Assembly: GCF_029873635.1 (NCBI RefSeq)
Contig: NC_080423.1
Span: forward strand, 106,935,988-106,999,987
Length of the DNA stretch: 64,000 nucleotides
Source: Malania oleifera
Lineage: Eukaryota > Streptophyta > Magnoliopsida > Santalales > Ximeniaceae
Direction: 5' to 3'
Positions 43,877-55,895 of the stretch are shown here, in pieces. The notes below the pieces were generated by a model. That model had not been told where the DNA came from and made no database searches. It worked only from the letters and a program-made list of their open reading frames with translations. The position numbers and the translations under genes were made by a program. Positions within the stretch are counted from its first letter, which is position 1, and each line of letters opens with the position of its first letter.

Positions 43877-46635
43877 TGTAAAAACCCCAAAAAGATATAT
43901 AAAAGATTAGCGGATTGATTTCCAAAAAATAAAATAAAATAAAATAATAAAAAAAATATTATTATTAATTAATTAATTAATCAAATTTTAAAAGAAAATA
44001 AAAATAATTATTTAAAATTATTTTTATTTTATTAATAAAATATATTATTATTAATATTAATTAAATATATTATTATTATTATAACATTACCTGAAGCTTG
44101 AAGCTTCAGGTAAGTCTCAGAAAAGTGCGCAGGCCCCCCCCACAGCATCTTCTTCTTCTTTCTTTTCTTTCTTTTCTTTTCTTTTCTTTATTCCTTCTCT
44201 GCAACTCCTGCAATCTCTCTCTCTCTCCTCACGTTCTCTCTCCCTCTCTCCTCGATTTCATGACGGATTTTCGCCCGATCGAAAATCCGAAGATACCACT
44301 GGACTCCATTCGCTGCTGCCGTCATTTCTATCGGAGCGGATCGGTGGTAGGAGCGGCGTAAGTGTATTCCCTGGGGTAAGCCATTTCCCCCTTTTTCTTT
44401 AATTTCTTGCAAAATATAAGCCCAATTGACGAACGGACACCACCACGAGAATCTACGGATGATTCTCTATAAGTCTAATGGGACAGAATTCTTGTGGGGG
44501 TGTCGGGCCAAAACTCTAAATTTGAGGTGCGGCGATTATTAAGGGGCTTATTTTTAATTAATTAACATTAATTTAGAAATACTAAAATATTAAGCATCTG
44601 AGACTGAAGTAGGATTTCTGAAATTTAGGGCTCGGGTGAGCGCCGCGGGTGTAATTTTGGGACCCACAGATAAAATTTAGAAAAATTAAGTGGGGGTATT
44701 AAATAATAGTTTAAATATTAATTTGAGGTATATGGAGTCTAGGGAAGGCTATATGGGTATTATTTTAGAGAAATAGATTAATTAATTTGAGGAAAATGTA
44801 AATTGCAGGAGTTGAATTTCAGACGTTAAGGGCGTAGAATTTGGGATTCTAGGGAGACTCTCAGTAAGCCAAGTAAGGGGAATAAATTATAGCAGTGTTT
44901 TTAGAATTATTATTTGAATGAATATGTGAAATTGAGCATATGATATTTTGTCTGAAAATTATTATGATATAAATATCAGATAAATTGTGTGGCATTTGAG
45001 TAATTGTAAATTGTGATATTTTGGAGTGTAAAATATAATAATGTGTAATTTCTGAGAAAATATTGAAATGAGAATTACTGATTTGATTAGTGAAAAATAA
45101 TGTAATATTGTATTATTATATGAGTAGAAATGTTTTGCCTGGAAAATGGGATTTTGTGAATTATTAATATTGAAAAATAATGAAATGTGGTAATTATTTG
45201 TGAGTGAAAATTATTTGCATGAGAAATGAGTATTTTGGGAAAATATGAAAAATACATGAAATATGATATATGATATTACGAGATGATGAAATGTGCACAG
45301 AAAATGATGAGAATATTTATATTGAACTGAATTGTGATATACTGGAATATAATTGATGAAATGGCAATACCGCATAATGATTGCGGGTATGTGGTGGTAA
45401 ACCCTGTTGGATGGTTATGATATTTAGCACGGTACCGTTGCGAGTGGTGTTAGTGCAACCACACAGACTCTTGGAGCATGTGGCGTGACAGTCGACTGTG
45501 CCATTGTGTAGGGTTGTTGGGCCCCCTGAGTCCGGATTAGGGTATTAGGCCGGCCAGTCGTACTACAGACGCGATATGTGATATGATATTTGATCTAACC
45601 GAGTCGGCCAACCGCGGTTAGATCCAGCCTTCAGGCCGCACAACCTTGACCATGGGGGGAAGCATGGCGTGTATAGAAAGATCCTTAGGGTGGCCATGAG
45701 TTACAGACGCGATGTTGGTATTTGATACCGAGGATACTCATAAGCTGGAAAGTAAAGTGGAAATGAAAAGTGGAAGAATGATAAAATTGGCTAAAATGAG
45801 AAATGAAAGAAAGAATGGAAATTGAGAAATAAAGAATGAAAAAATTGAGAAATGGAACAGTGTGAGTTAATAATATAAATAATTAAGGCGAAGTGAAACT
45901 CTCCGCCTGAGGGCTTACTGAGTAAGGTGAGTGCCCTGATGGGTATCAGATGTGGCCATACCCGGCTGCATAACGTGTTAGGGCAGAGGGAAGCTACCTG
46001 TATGGGCGGGTAATCTTCCCTATTCTCAGGAACTTCGCGTGTAAATATGTGTTGGAAATCATTAAATTTGATAAATGATTTTTAAGCTTATAAAAGCTTG
46101 TGTTGTATATCTATATGATTATGTGTTTGTGAATATCAGTGTATTTTCTCAAATGAAATGGTGATTTGAAAAGTAAAGTGTATTATAATTTTACTCATTT
46201 GGCCACACACTGTAAATAATCTATTCCTTCTTACTGAGATGTGTCTCACCCAAATTATCTAAATTTTTCAGGGAACAGAGATAGGCCAGGTGGTAGAGCT
46301 CCGTGATAATTGGGAACTGGGACCCTGAGATACAGGGTGAGTTTTGACTAGGGAGGTGTGGTTTCCTAGGATTGTATTATTTTTGGGTACGAGATAGGGT
46401 TGTGTATTTATGTATGTTGATACTCTGGGTATTGTATTCTGACTGATGTGTATATACTAGCTTCCGCTGTTAGGTTGTTTAATAAAATACTTTTTACCCG
46501 GTATCCAATGCGGGTCGGGTCGTATGAATGGTACTAGGATTGTTGACGTGGCCGATTTGTGGATGTTGTGGATTTATGACGTGATTATTTATTTATTAAA
46601 AGAAAAAAAAATTGTACGAAAATCGGGGCGTCACA
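43877..46635 (+). mobile_element. Solo LTR of a fourth family (TGTAAAAACCCC)
   Basis: Perfect duplication ACATG at 43872-43876 and 46636-46640; TGTAAAAACCCC...GGCGTCACA ends. The RT frame (FLGHV...) reads across once it is removed. 2,759 bp. It lacks GTCGACGAA arrays but keeps the shared core (45600-45680) and the inverted motif (46229-46252). A perfect 27-nt palindrome is at 44087-44113. Confidence 0.9.
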
Positions 46636-46640
46636 ACATG

Positions 46641-47579
46641 CCCCAAAAACACAACTTTCTCGAGCCAGAATTCACATTTACTAAATTTTGCATACAACTT
46701 CTTCTCCTTAAGCATCTGCAAAACTTGTCTCAAATGTATCTCGTGCTCCTCATAGCTCTTCGAGTAAACCAGTACATCATCAATAAAAATAACCACAAGC
46801 TGATCTAAATATGGATGAAAAATCCTATTCATTAAATCCATAAATATCGCAGGAGCATTCGTCAGACCAAATGGCATAACAAGATACTCATAATGCCCAT
46901 ATCTGGTCCTAAAAGTTGTCTTCGATACATCCTCTGCTCTCACCTTTACCTTATGGTAACATGACCTGAGATCGATCTTGGAATACACCCGTGTACCCTA
47001 TAGCTAGTCAAACAAATCATCAATACGAGGTAGAGGATACTTGTTTTTTGATGGTCACTTTATTAATCTCTCTGTAATCTATACACATCCTCATAGACCC
47101 GTATTTCTTTTTTCACAAATAGCATTGGAACTCCACACGGAGATACACTAAGTCGTATGAATCCCTTATCAAGCAAATGCTGCAACTGATCTTTCAATTC
47201 TGCCAACTCTGCTGGCGCCATTCGGTATGGTGCTTTAGAGATCGGCGCTGTACTTGGAAGTAGATCAATAGGGAAATCTACCTCACGATCAGGAGGCGAA
47301 CCTGGTAATTCATCTGGGAACACATCCGTAAATTCTTTCATCACAGACGTATTGATAAGCTTCAATTCATTTATGGACATTTCCTTCACAAAAGCCACGA
47401 ATCCCAAACAGCCATCTTGGAGCAGTATCCTTGCCTGAACAGTTGAGACCATCTGAGGTAAAGATTGCACTCGTGACCCTGTAAATCTGAATTCTGGTTT
47501 CCCTAAAGGTCTGAATATCACTTCTCTTGCACGACAGTCTATAATAGCAAAATTAGCTACTAGCCAATCCATGCCGAAG
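46641..47579 (-). pseudogene. Tekay-type pol, RT first half
   Basis: Minus-strand: [29 protein letters not shown], then [37 protein letters not shown] and [14 protein letters not shown], which carries the catalytic IDD (usual Y/F-x-DD). A frameshift near 47065 separates the two open parts. The frame runs into the solo LTR at 46635. Confidence 0.93.
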
Positions 47580-47974
47580 ATGATATCAAACTCGTGCATA
47601 TCCAGCACCACCAAATCAGTAGATAAAATTCTCCCCTAAACATCAATTGGACAACCCTGAAGTATCCTACTACATATCACCGCTAACCCGGTCGGTGTAG
47701 CCACTAATAACTCAACATCTAATGATTATGTTTCAACCCCACATAATTTAACACGTCCCAATGACACAAATGAATGTGTGGCACTAGAATCAAAAAGTGT
47801 AATAACTTTAAATGAAAACATATTAACCGTACCTATCACCACATCACCGGCCGCCTCAGCATCGCCTGGCGTCAAAGAAAAAACCCTAGCAGGGGCTATA
47901 TTCCTCTGCTGGCCTCCACGTGGCGCCTAGTAGCCTCCTTGAGCAGGTCTAGGAGTAGGAGTAGCACCAATCTG
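47580..47974 (-). pseudogene. Tekay-type aspartic protease
   Basis: Minus-strand reading VITLFDSSATHSFVSLG at about 47760-47810 is the retropepsin active site; the usual DSGA is DSSA, a Gly-to-Ser change likely to inactivate it. The flap/second half ends EFDIIFGMDWL (about 47560). It has in-frame stops. Confidence 0.85.
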
Positions 47975-48925
47975 TGTCGGATACTCCCTCATCATATGTC
48001 CTGGCTCCCTGCACCTGTAGCAAACACCTCGCCCGGCACGTCACTCCCCCAGGTGTCTCTTCCCTCAAGATAGGCAAGTTGGAGATGGCTGCACACCCTA
48101 GAAACTACGATTCCCGATCTTTTGTCTCCAGTTTCTATAATGGCCACCTCTCTTCCACGAAGCACGGCTAACTCCCTGCTGGGAACCGAAAGGTGCGGAT
48201 CTCTTCTTCTGCCTCTGCTCCTCAGCCTCCAACTGATCACCAATTTCTACTATAGTGGCTCGGTCAACTAGCTCAGCGAAGTCCTGCAACTTCAGTATCG
48301 ATTCTTGCTTGTATATTTCTCTCCTCATGCCTCTTTCAAATTGTCGTACCTTCTTCACCTCATTTGGAATGATGTACGGGACGAAGCGAGATAGCTTGAT
48401 GAACCTCGCCGCATACTGCTGCACTGACATCTATCCCTACTTCAGATTTAAGAACTCCTCAATCTTAGCCTCCCTAGACAAGGCTGGAAAATATCTATCA
48501 AATAATATTTCTTTAAACCGCTCCCTCGTCATCTCCACAGGCACAATCCTCTGCTGCTCTAATAATCTCACCGCCAACCACCATCTCTTGGCCTCTATAA
48601 TCAGTTTATATGTGGCAAATAGTACCCTCTGCTCCTCCGAACACTGTAGTACTGCAAACACTTTCTCTATCTCCTGCACCCAATTTTCAGCAACTGCAGG
48701 ATCTATCCCTCCTGAGAAAGTCGGAGAACTCATCTTAATAAACTTCTTTATTGAGCTACCGTGGCCTGCCGAGGGACCACCTTGTTCTTTCGAACTCCTA
48801 ACAATTTCTACCATAACCTGCTGTGCCACGCTTTGCGAGACGGCATTTGAATCGCTACCCATAGCTCCTGAGGGTCCAGCACCCTCACTCCCACTAGCGT
48901 GGGCACTACTGCCACCAGGGTCCAT
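47975..48925 (-). pseudogene. Tekay-type gag with zinc knuckle
   Basis: Start taken at the ATG at 48925 (MDPGGSSAHASGSEGAGPSG). A retrotrans_gag domain follows (FSGGIDPAVAENWVQEIEKV ... RWWLAVRLLEQ ... RFKEILFDRYFP), then, in the same frame after two stops (TAG GGA TAG near 48431), MSVQQYAARFIKLSRFVPYI. A further stop at 48098 precedes the zinc knuckle CYRCREPGHMMREYP, a CCHC box whose last Cys is Tyr-shifted/lost. It forms the capsid and nucleocapsid in intact relatives; broken here. Confidence 0.92.
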
Positions 48926-49228
48926 CCTGAAAAACAAATAACTTAACTCAAAAACCCTTCACTACATATATCCCTCAACCAATATAGTATTTATTCCCAA
49001 ATTAATTCATCTCTCCTTATCGTAATTCAAGGTTCAATCCTGTAACCTAGATACCCAACCTGACGATAGTTTACCATGACTTTCCTGAAATCGTCACCTC
49101 AGGAAAATCACACAAACCACCACGGAAGTTCTGCATTTAGACTACAAAATCAGACCTCAAATTCCCTTATCCTATACTCTAGTATTATTACTGCTACATT
49201 CTAGAGTCTACAGAACCTAGTATCCTAA

Positions 49229-49243
49229 CCTCTGATACCTAAC
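49229..49243 (-). promoter_or_regulatory. Primer-binding site of the Tekay-type element
   Basis: Minus strand GTTAGGTATCAGAGG directly after the 5' LTR; matches TGGTATCAGAG (initiator tRNA-Met) with one change. Confidence 0.8.
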
Positions 49244-51252
49244 TATAACGACCTCAAGATCTTAATATAAAATGTAACATAATAAATAGAAAAGTCAACC
49301 CGAACCCGTGGGTAAAGGGTACACCTATCAATCACAGTAGAAACCTAAGCAGCAGTAAGTATAGAATCTCAATCATCCAACCATAAAACATAACACTAGA
49401 TTCTATTTACACCAAAATAGCACACATATATTTTCAATCTCCCATAACGTTCCAAATACAACTAGGATCTCACAACAAAATAATCCTGATCCTAGAACAA
49501 AATCTTACCCTCCTAGTAGGGTAACTCAATAAACTCAACGGCGGCCCTGACCTGCCAGTCTCTCTGGGTTTCCTGAAAAATTAATTAAGTTCGGGGGTAA
49601 GACACATCTCAGTAAGGGAAAATAAACTAACTACAGTTGTGTGACAACATGAATATATAATGCAGTTATACATATACAATACAATTCATATATCTGTAAA
49701 TATCCGTCAAAACATACTGAATCATCATATACTTTCATATTTTCCTAGTAACTCATATCATTCATAAATTTTCTGTTATATCTGATAATACTGAAAACTT
49801 ACCCAGGATGAATAGTTAGCTGATGTCATGTATTACCCCCCATGATGGGTTGTGCAGCCCGAAGGCAGGACCCGACAATGGCTGGCCGACCACTGCCGAG
49901 TCAAAAATGTTTGTAAGTATGATGGGCCCGCCACACCCTGGTCCGGATTGCCAGGTGGACATCCACACTCTACTGAAAGCCACATCGGCTATCCATCTCC
50001 CACCCCCTCGTGGGGTGGTTAGCACCAATCTGATCATAGATATCTAATCTATAAGCTACGGTACCGTGCTCCTGAACTAAACTAAACTAACATCCGGGTT
50101 CTCATAACATATAATACATGATATTATAGCATCTTTCATCATTTCATAAATACGGCCTCGCGCTGAACATTTCATAAATACGGCCTTGCGCCGAACATTT
50201 CATAAATACGGTCTTGCACCAAATAGTTCATAAATACGGCCTCGTGCCGAAATCATACGTAAAATACGGCCTTGCGCCGAATAGCTCATACATATCATTT
50301 TGAAAATAAATCAATTATCATGTATTTTCAAAACTATAATGTACTGCATTATTTCATAATTCCTGAAAACATGCTTTACTCGTAAAATCTTCCATATCAT
50401 AATACTTCTCATGAGAAATAACATTGATGCCACACAAAGTTGGATAAATCATACATTTCATTCTAAAATCATAATTTCCGTACAACAGCAGTATTTTCTC
50501 AAATATGCATTTATTCCATAATATTCAAATATCGTACATATTTTTTCAGAAAATCAATTTGCTCATAAATAATATTAATTTGCGTGAAAAGTAACTGCTT
50601 TAGTTTATTCCCTTACCTGACTATTAAGAAAGCCCCCAAAATATCATGGTCTAACACCCGTAGGATTTCCTGCTCAATACCCTGAAAATGAAAACTCCAG
50701 TACTAAACTTCAGTATTTTCACGTGTATATCATTTCCTATAACTACCGTAAGACCAAATTTGGATTAAAAAGTCTTACCTCAACTCAGGGATGATTTTCA
50801 ACGGAGTTCCACCGACGATCCACTCCGACAGATTTGGAGAGAACTTCTTCAGGAGTGTCGTGGTGGCTTCAGATCCTCGAACCGGCGGAAATTCGGCCTG
50901 AAATCGAAGAGAGAAGAGAGAGAAACCGTAGGGAGAGAGAGAGAGAGTGAGAGGTTTCGTAATTTTGAAGTTAAAATTTGGATTTTTGATATTTATAGGA
51001 CTTGATTCGTCGACAAGCCACGTCATCTCGTCGATGAGTCCTTTAATAATTTCGTTGACGAAACCCACTCCTCGTCAACGAAATTCAAACTGCTTAAAAC
51101 CTCTCTTGGTATTTCCTCGTCGATGAATCTTATCTTCGTCGACGAGGTCCTTTTATACCCTCGTCGACGAATCCCCTGTGTTCGTCGACTAGACCCTGAT
51201 AATTTCCCCTTCCTCTTTATTTATATTACATTATTTTATTCGAGTCATCACA
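49244..51252 (-). repeat. 5' LTR of the Tekay-type element
   Basis: Pairs base for base over long stretches with 39454-41450. Carries five minisatellite units (50150-50285) against about four in the 3' LTR, the palindrome array at 51005-51190, the shared core at 49835-49905 and the inverted motif at about 49592-49618. Confidence 0.93.
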
Positions 51253-52125
51253 CCACGAGGTTGGCTGGTAATATTTTTTCCTAAATGCCCACTAAATATT
51301 TTTTTTAAGTTCCCTTCTACATCTCACCATTGATCCAGTCGCCATAACTACGGACAACTCAATATCTAGAAATTGTGTCTCAAATCTAGACAATCCAACA
51401 TATCCCGATGACACAAACGAGTGGGTGACACTTAAATTAAACAAAACAATAGATTTATATGGTAAATCAATAAGTGTACGTGTAATAATGTCTCCGGAAG
51501 CCTTGGCATCTCCTGGGTGTCAGAGCATAAACCCTCGCTAGGGCTACATTCCTCCGCTGGCCTCCACGAGGCGCTTGATAACCACCTCATAATGGTCTGA
51601 GAGCTGGGGCCTAGGTTGGCGGTCCTGGGCATGCTCGTACCATATGGTCGGGTCTCCCACAACAATAGCAGACGTATCTCCCTGCTTGACACTCTCCCAG
51701 ATATTTCTTCCCGCACATTTGACACATAGGATAGGTCTGCACATCTTGATTCTCACGAGGTCCCGTCATCTGCCTTTGACCTCCACTATAACGGTCTTCT
51801 CTCCATGGGCCATGGCTGGAACCCACCTAGAAACTCTAAGGCGAGGGTCTCTTCCTCTAACTCTAAGCTGCGGTACCTCTCTGCATGCCACTCTCAATAA
51901 TCACAGCTCTGTCCACAACCTTCGTGAATGTTTGAGCCCAAAAACTAATAACCTACTTAAACAAATTCTACCTTAGGCCTTCCTTAAAATTCCTCGCCTT
52001 CTTCTCCTCATTCGGTTCCAAATGTGGGGTAAACCGAGACAACTCTATAAAGCAAGTTGCATATTGTTGTACTGTCACTGTTCCTGAGTTAGGTATAAGA
52101 ATTCGGCTGCCTTCGCTCTCCTAGA
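51253..52125 (-). pseudogene. 5' part of the older gypsy copy: gag, zinc knuckle, protease
   Basis: Continuation of 36231-39453 upstream of the inserted element; the codons ILPANLVVLDMQGLDVILG run across the empty site. Zinc knuckle CYCCGRPDHMVRACP (about 51650) is intact in spacing. The protease active site reads LFNLSVTHSFVS, so the catalytic Asp is lost. The gag frame has stops and ends abruptly near 52125, where plus-strand integrase sequence begins: a rearrangement breakpoint. Confidence 0.87.
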
Positions 52126-52966
52126 AGAAACACATCGTTCTTTGTATACGATACATTCGGGTAGTACGAAGATGTATCCGAATTTGCGTGAATATTTCTG
52201 GTGGAGTGGCATGAAATGGGAGATTGCTCGATTTGTGGAGTTATGTCTGACGTGTTAGCAGGTAAAGGCTGAACATCAGAGGCCGCCAAGGCCATTGCAG
52301 CCATTGAGCATTCTAGAGTGGAGATGGGAGCTCATCTCTATGGACTTTATCATCGAGTTATCACCAGCACTACATGGGCATAATGTCATCTAGGTAATCG
52401 TGGATAGGTTGACTAAATCTGCTCACTTTGTACTGGTGAAGGTTAACTACTCCTTGAGTAGGCTAGCAGATTTGTACGTGCAGGAGATAGTCAGAATGCA
52501 CGGGGTATCGGTGTCTATTGTTGCAGATTGAGACCCGAGATTCACTTCTCAATTCTGAAAGAGTTTACAGGAGGCACTAGGGGCAAAGCTTACTTTTAGT
52601 ACAACGTTCCACCCCCAGACTGATGGACAGTCAGAGAAGACGATACAGATCTTTGAGGATATGTTACGGGCTTGTGTATTAGACTTCGGTGGTAGTTGGA
52701 TTCAGTTTCTACCATTGGTGGAGTTTGCCTATAACAATAGCTTCCAGGCTAGTATCGGGATGACACCGTTCGAGGCATTGTATGGTAGGAGGTGTTGTTC
52801 TCCTCTGTATTGGGATGAGATAGATGAACGGTAGGTATTAGGGCCTGAACTCGTACAATAGGCTTCTGAGAATGTCAGATTGATCAGGGATAGGATTAAA
52901 TGAGTTTAGAGTCGACAGAAGAGTTACACAGATGTTGGTCGTCGTGAGTTGGAATTCGACGTTAGG
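52126..52966 (+). pseudogene. Plus-strand gypsy integrase (broken)
   Basis: Reading on the plus strand: FWWSGMKWEIARFVELCLTC (zinc-binding HHCC region), ILEWRWELISMDFI, DRLTKSAHFV, TTFHPQTDGQSEKTIQIFED and GMTPFEALYGRRCCSPLYWD, then RRELEFDV. Several stop codons. No 5' half of this element is present. It continues at 54823 after a solo LTR. Confidence 0.9.
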
Positions 52967-53803
52967 TGTAGTGACCTAAAGAAATTATAATATTTAAATA
53001 ATAAAAGAAAATGAAAAAGGAAAAAGGAAAACAGAGCCTCGTCGACGAATTCAGGGGGTTCGTCAACGAGAGAGCATGAGGAGCTCATCGACGAGAAAAT
53101 ACCAAGAAGATGTTTTGGGCGATTCTGAATTTTGTAGACGAAGGGAGAGTTCGTTGACAAATTTCCTTCTTGACCTCATTGATGAGGTGACATGGCTCAT
53201 CAACGAAGGCCAGTGTATAAATAGGCAAAATCTTCATTTTTGGCTGAAAACTTACGTACAACTTCCATTTTCTCTCTCCTCTTCGGTTTCCCATCCTTCT
53301 CTTTAAGTTTCTGGGTCAGATTTACTCCGGTTCGGAGGCCACCACAACACTCCTAGGGAAGTTCTCTTCAACTCTGCTGGAGTGGATCGTTGGTGAGGCT
53401 AAGTTGGAATTCATCCCAAATCCAGGGTAAGGCTTTCTACTCAATATTTGACTTCCTGACAGTTGTAGAAAGCATAGTACGCATAGTAATACTGAAGTTT
53501 AGTTATGGGGAATATCAATTTCAAGGTGTTGAACGGGGAAACCTTGCGGGTGCAGGACCACTTTTCTTAGGGGCTTTTCAGGAATCAGGTAAAAGGATAA
53601 ACTAAACTATATGAAAATTATAAGTAAAATTTTATAGTATTTGATTTCTGGAAAATATATGTATACAAATATATATATATATATATATATATATGAGTAT
53701 TATGTTGGGAAATACTGCTAAAAATGATGATATGTTTTGAATATACATAATAATCATTTGTTATGGATATGTTTTGATAGCGTACGGACCGATGATTTTC
53801 ATA

Positions 53804-53852
<49 letters not shown>

Positions 53853-54822
53853 AATTGATGCGATGATATTGATTTGGCAATTAATATTATGAAATATCCA
53901 TGTATCATAGTTTGATTATATGCTATATGTTATCAGAACCTGGTTGGTTTGGTTTAGGCTAGCACTTGTACGATCCCAATGTTATGTGTTCATGATCATC
54001 ATGATATTGTGTTAATGCTGCTGTACGGAGTAGCGTGAGGACAGGTAGTCGATGTGGCTTTAAGAATTGTGGACGCCTCTGGTGTACGGACCAGGTCTAG
54101 CAGACCCATTGGACTTACAGACTGTACTTTTGACTTGGTAGTGGTCGGTCAACCATTGTCAGATCCCACCTTCGAGCCACACAACCCAGTTATGTTGGGG
54201 AAATATATGACAATAGCCAGCTAACCTACTAGGATTGTTTTCGTATTAGTATTATATGAGATGAATTATGCTATGAAAATCCATTATGTTCTGTCATGTT
54301 ATGATTATACATGTTTTTCCCAGAGATGTTATAGATATATTTATTGGATATGCTTATCTATGCTTTTAAATTTAATATGGAAATACTCATGTTGCCACAC
54401 CCTAATATTAGTTTATTTTCTCTTACTAAGAGGTGTCTCACCCCAAAATTATACAAACATTTCAAGAGCTCCTGATAAGAAAGCGGATAAAGCTTCATCG
54501 AGATAGACACAGCTGGTCTACCCTTTCTAAAGGGTAAAAGTTTTGGTAGGGTCAAATGGTTTTTGTGGGAAATGACCCTAGGACTCATTTGGGTTGTATG
54601 TATATTTACAATGGATGTAGTAGCTCTGGTATTGTGATGGTTGGTGTTATGTAATGGCTTTATGAGTTATTTATGATTTAATGTTTCCTGTTGCTTAGGC
54701 TTTCGTGCTATTTTCTGATGTATCCGTGGTACTCATGGGTTCAGGTTGACCATGATCTGTTGGATGGTTATATTGATTTTTAATTTTAAAAAAAATTTAT
54801 GGAAAATAAGCAAGTCGTTACA
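52967..54822 (+). mobile_element. Solo LTR in the gypsy integrase C-terminus
   Basis: TGTAGTGACCTAAAG...AGTCGTTACA. Flanks TTAGG (52962-52966) and TTGGG (54823-54827) are a 5-bp duplication with one G-to-A change; the codons for DVGGKIFL are restored on removal. Same family as 32187-36230. Two long (TA)n runs near 53667 and 53806; TATAAATA at 53216. Confidence 0.88.
53216..53223 (+). promoter_or_regulatory. LTR TATA box
   Basis: TATAAATA after the GTCGACGAA-type array at 53040-53215. Confidence 0.6.
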
Positions 54823-55195
54823 TTGGGGGTAAGATATTCCTGAGAATCATTCCGATGAAAGGGGTGATGAGATTTGGGAAGAAGGGCAAGCTGAGCCCAG
54901 GTATATCAGACCATTCGAGATACTAGAACGAGTGGGTCTAGTGACATATAGGATTGTACTACCGCCAACGCTCTTGAGGATCCATGATGTGTTCCACGTA
55001 TCCATGTTGAGGAGGTACGTGCCAGATTCGTTGCATGTAATTAGTTATGAATCCATAGAGATTGGGGATGCTTTGGCCTATGAGGAGATACCCGTTCAGA
55101 TTCTGGATCGTAAAGTTCATAAGCTGCGTACCAAGGAGATACCGTTAGTGAAGGTACTGTGGCGGAATCACGTGATTAAGGAAGTTGAGAGTTAG
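54823..55195 (+). pseudogene. Gypsy integrase C-terminus and chromodomain-like tail
   Basis: Open frame [15 protein letters not shown] region, then [40 protein letters not shown] and [17 protein letters not shown] before a stop. Same Tekay/Del type tail as in 41744-43876. Continues from 52966. Confidence 0.92.
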
Positions 55196-55520
55196 AGACA
55201 TAAATACACCGGAAACATCCACAGTTGTTTTGAGTAGTAGTTTTGATAGCAAGATCGGTATGGGTATGTATGTATGTAATATTCTGCTATTGTAGTAATG
55301 TTGAGTGGTTGGTCTCAGGGGGAGTGTGTAATATTGTGAGCTCCCGAGACAGTGTATGTATGTAACCATGGTATTCCTCCGCCATAAGTGAGGATATGAA
55401 TGTATGTGGGATGGGGCTGCTCTGTAGGTGGCCGCCAACTCTTTTTAGAGTTGGGTATGCATTTGGGTATGTAGTTGAGTAGGTAAAAGAGAGATTACAA
55501 ATTTCGAGGACGAAATTTTT
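55196..55520 (+). other. Gypsy 3' untranslated region
   Basis: Non-coding sequence between the pol stop and the polypurine tract. No gene seen. Ends ATTTCGAGGACGAAATTTTT, as in the WOX-carrying element. Confidence 0.7.
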
Positions 55521-55535
55521 GTAAGGAGGGGAGGT
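55521..55535 (+). promoter_or_regulatory. Polypurine tract of the plus-strand gypsy element
   Basis: GTAAGGAGGGGAGGT directly before TGTAAGATCC. Confidence 0.85.
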
Positions 55536-55860
55536 TGTAAGATCCTAACTCGAGAATTTCAAATTTAATAAATAACAAAAGGGTAGAAGGGTAAATTTAG
55601 CAGGCTTGGTTGACGAAGCCATTGTTCTCATCGACGAAGGCCCTCATACTCTTCGTCACCGAAATTCAGAGCCTCGTGGACAAAAAGGTATCGAACGAGT
55701 TGTAAAATATCAGAATAGGGTTCATCATTGAAGGAACCGGTTCGTCGACGAAATGTATAGATGATTCGTCGACAAAGGTGTCATCTCGTCAACGAATTGG
55801 ACCGAGTCAAAGGGCCTATAAATATCCTTCTTCATTGCTTAGTTGCTAAGAAATCTAAAT

Positions 55861-55895
<35 letters not shown>

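Larger units (their letters stand above)
39454..51252 (-). mobile_element. Full-length Tekay-type Ty3/gypsy retrotransposon
   Basis: Target duplication CCACG at 39449-39453 and 51253-51257. LTRs are 39454-41450 (3') and 49244-51252 (5'), the primer-binding site is at 49229-49243 and the polypurine tract next to 41451. Gene order gag-protease-RT-RNase H-integrase with a C-terminal chromodomain-like tail marks a chromovirus; the tail (VQILDRKEQELRNKKIPLVK then VLWRNHTVEEA) is of the Tekay/Del kind. Total 11,799 bp including a later solo LTR (43877-46635), so 9.0 kb net. It is inserted in the protease of another gypsy copy in the same orientation. Coding is broken by stops, so it is no longer autonomous. 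Confidence 0.93.

Noticed and set aside
48255..48941. 228-codon plus-strand ORF
   Set aside because: Exactly antisense to the gypsy gag frame, which has recognisable domains; a shadow ORF.
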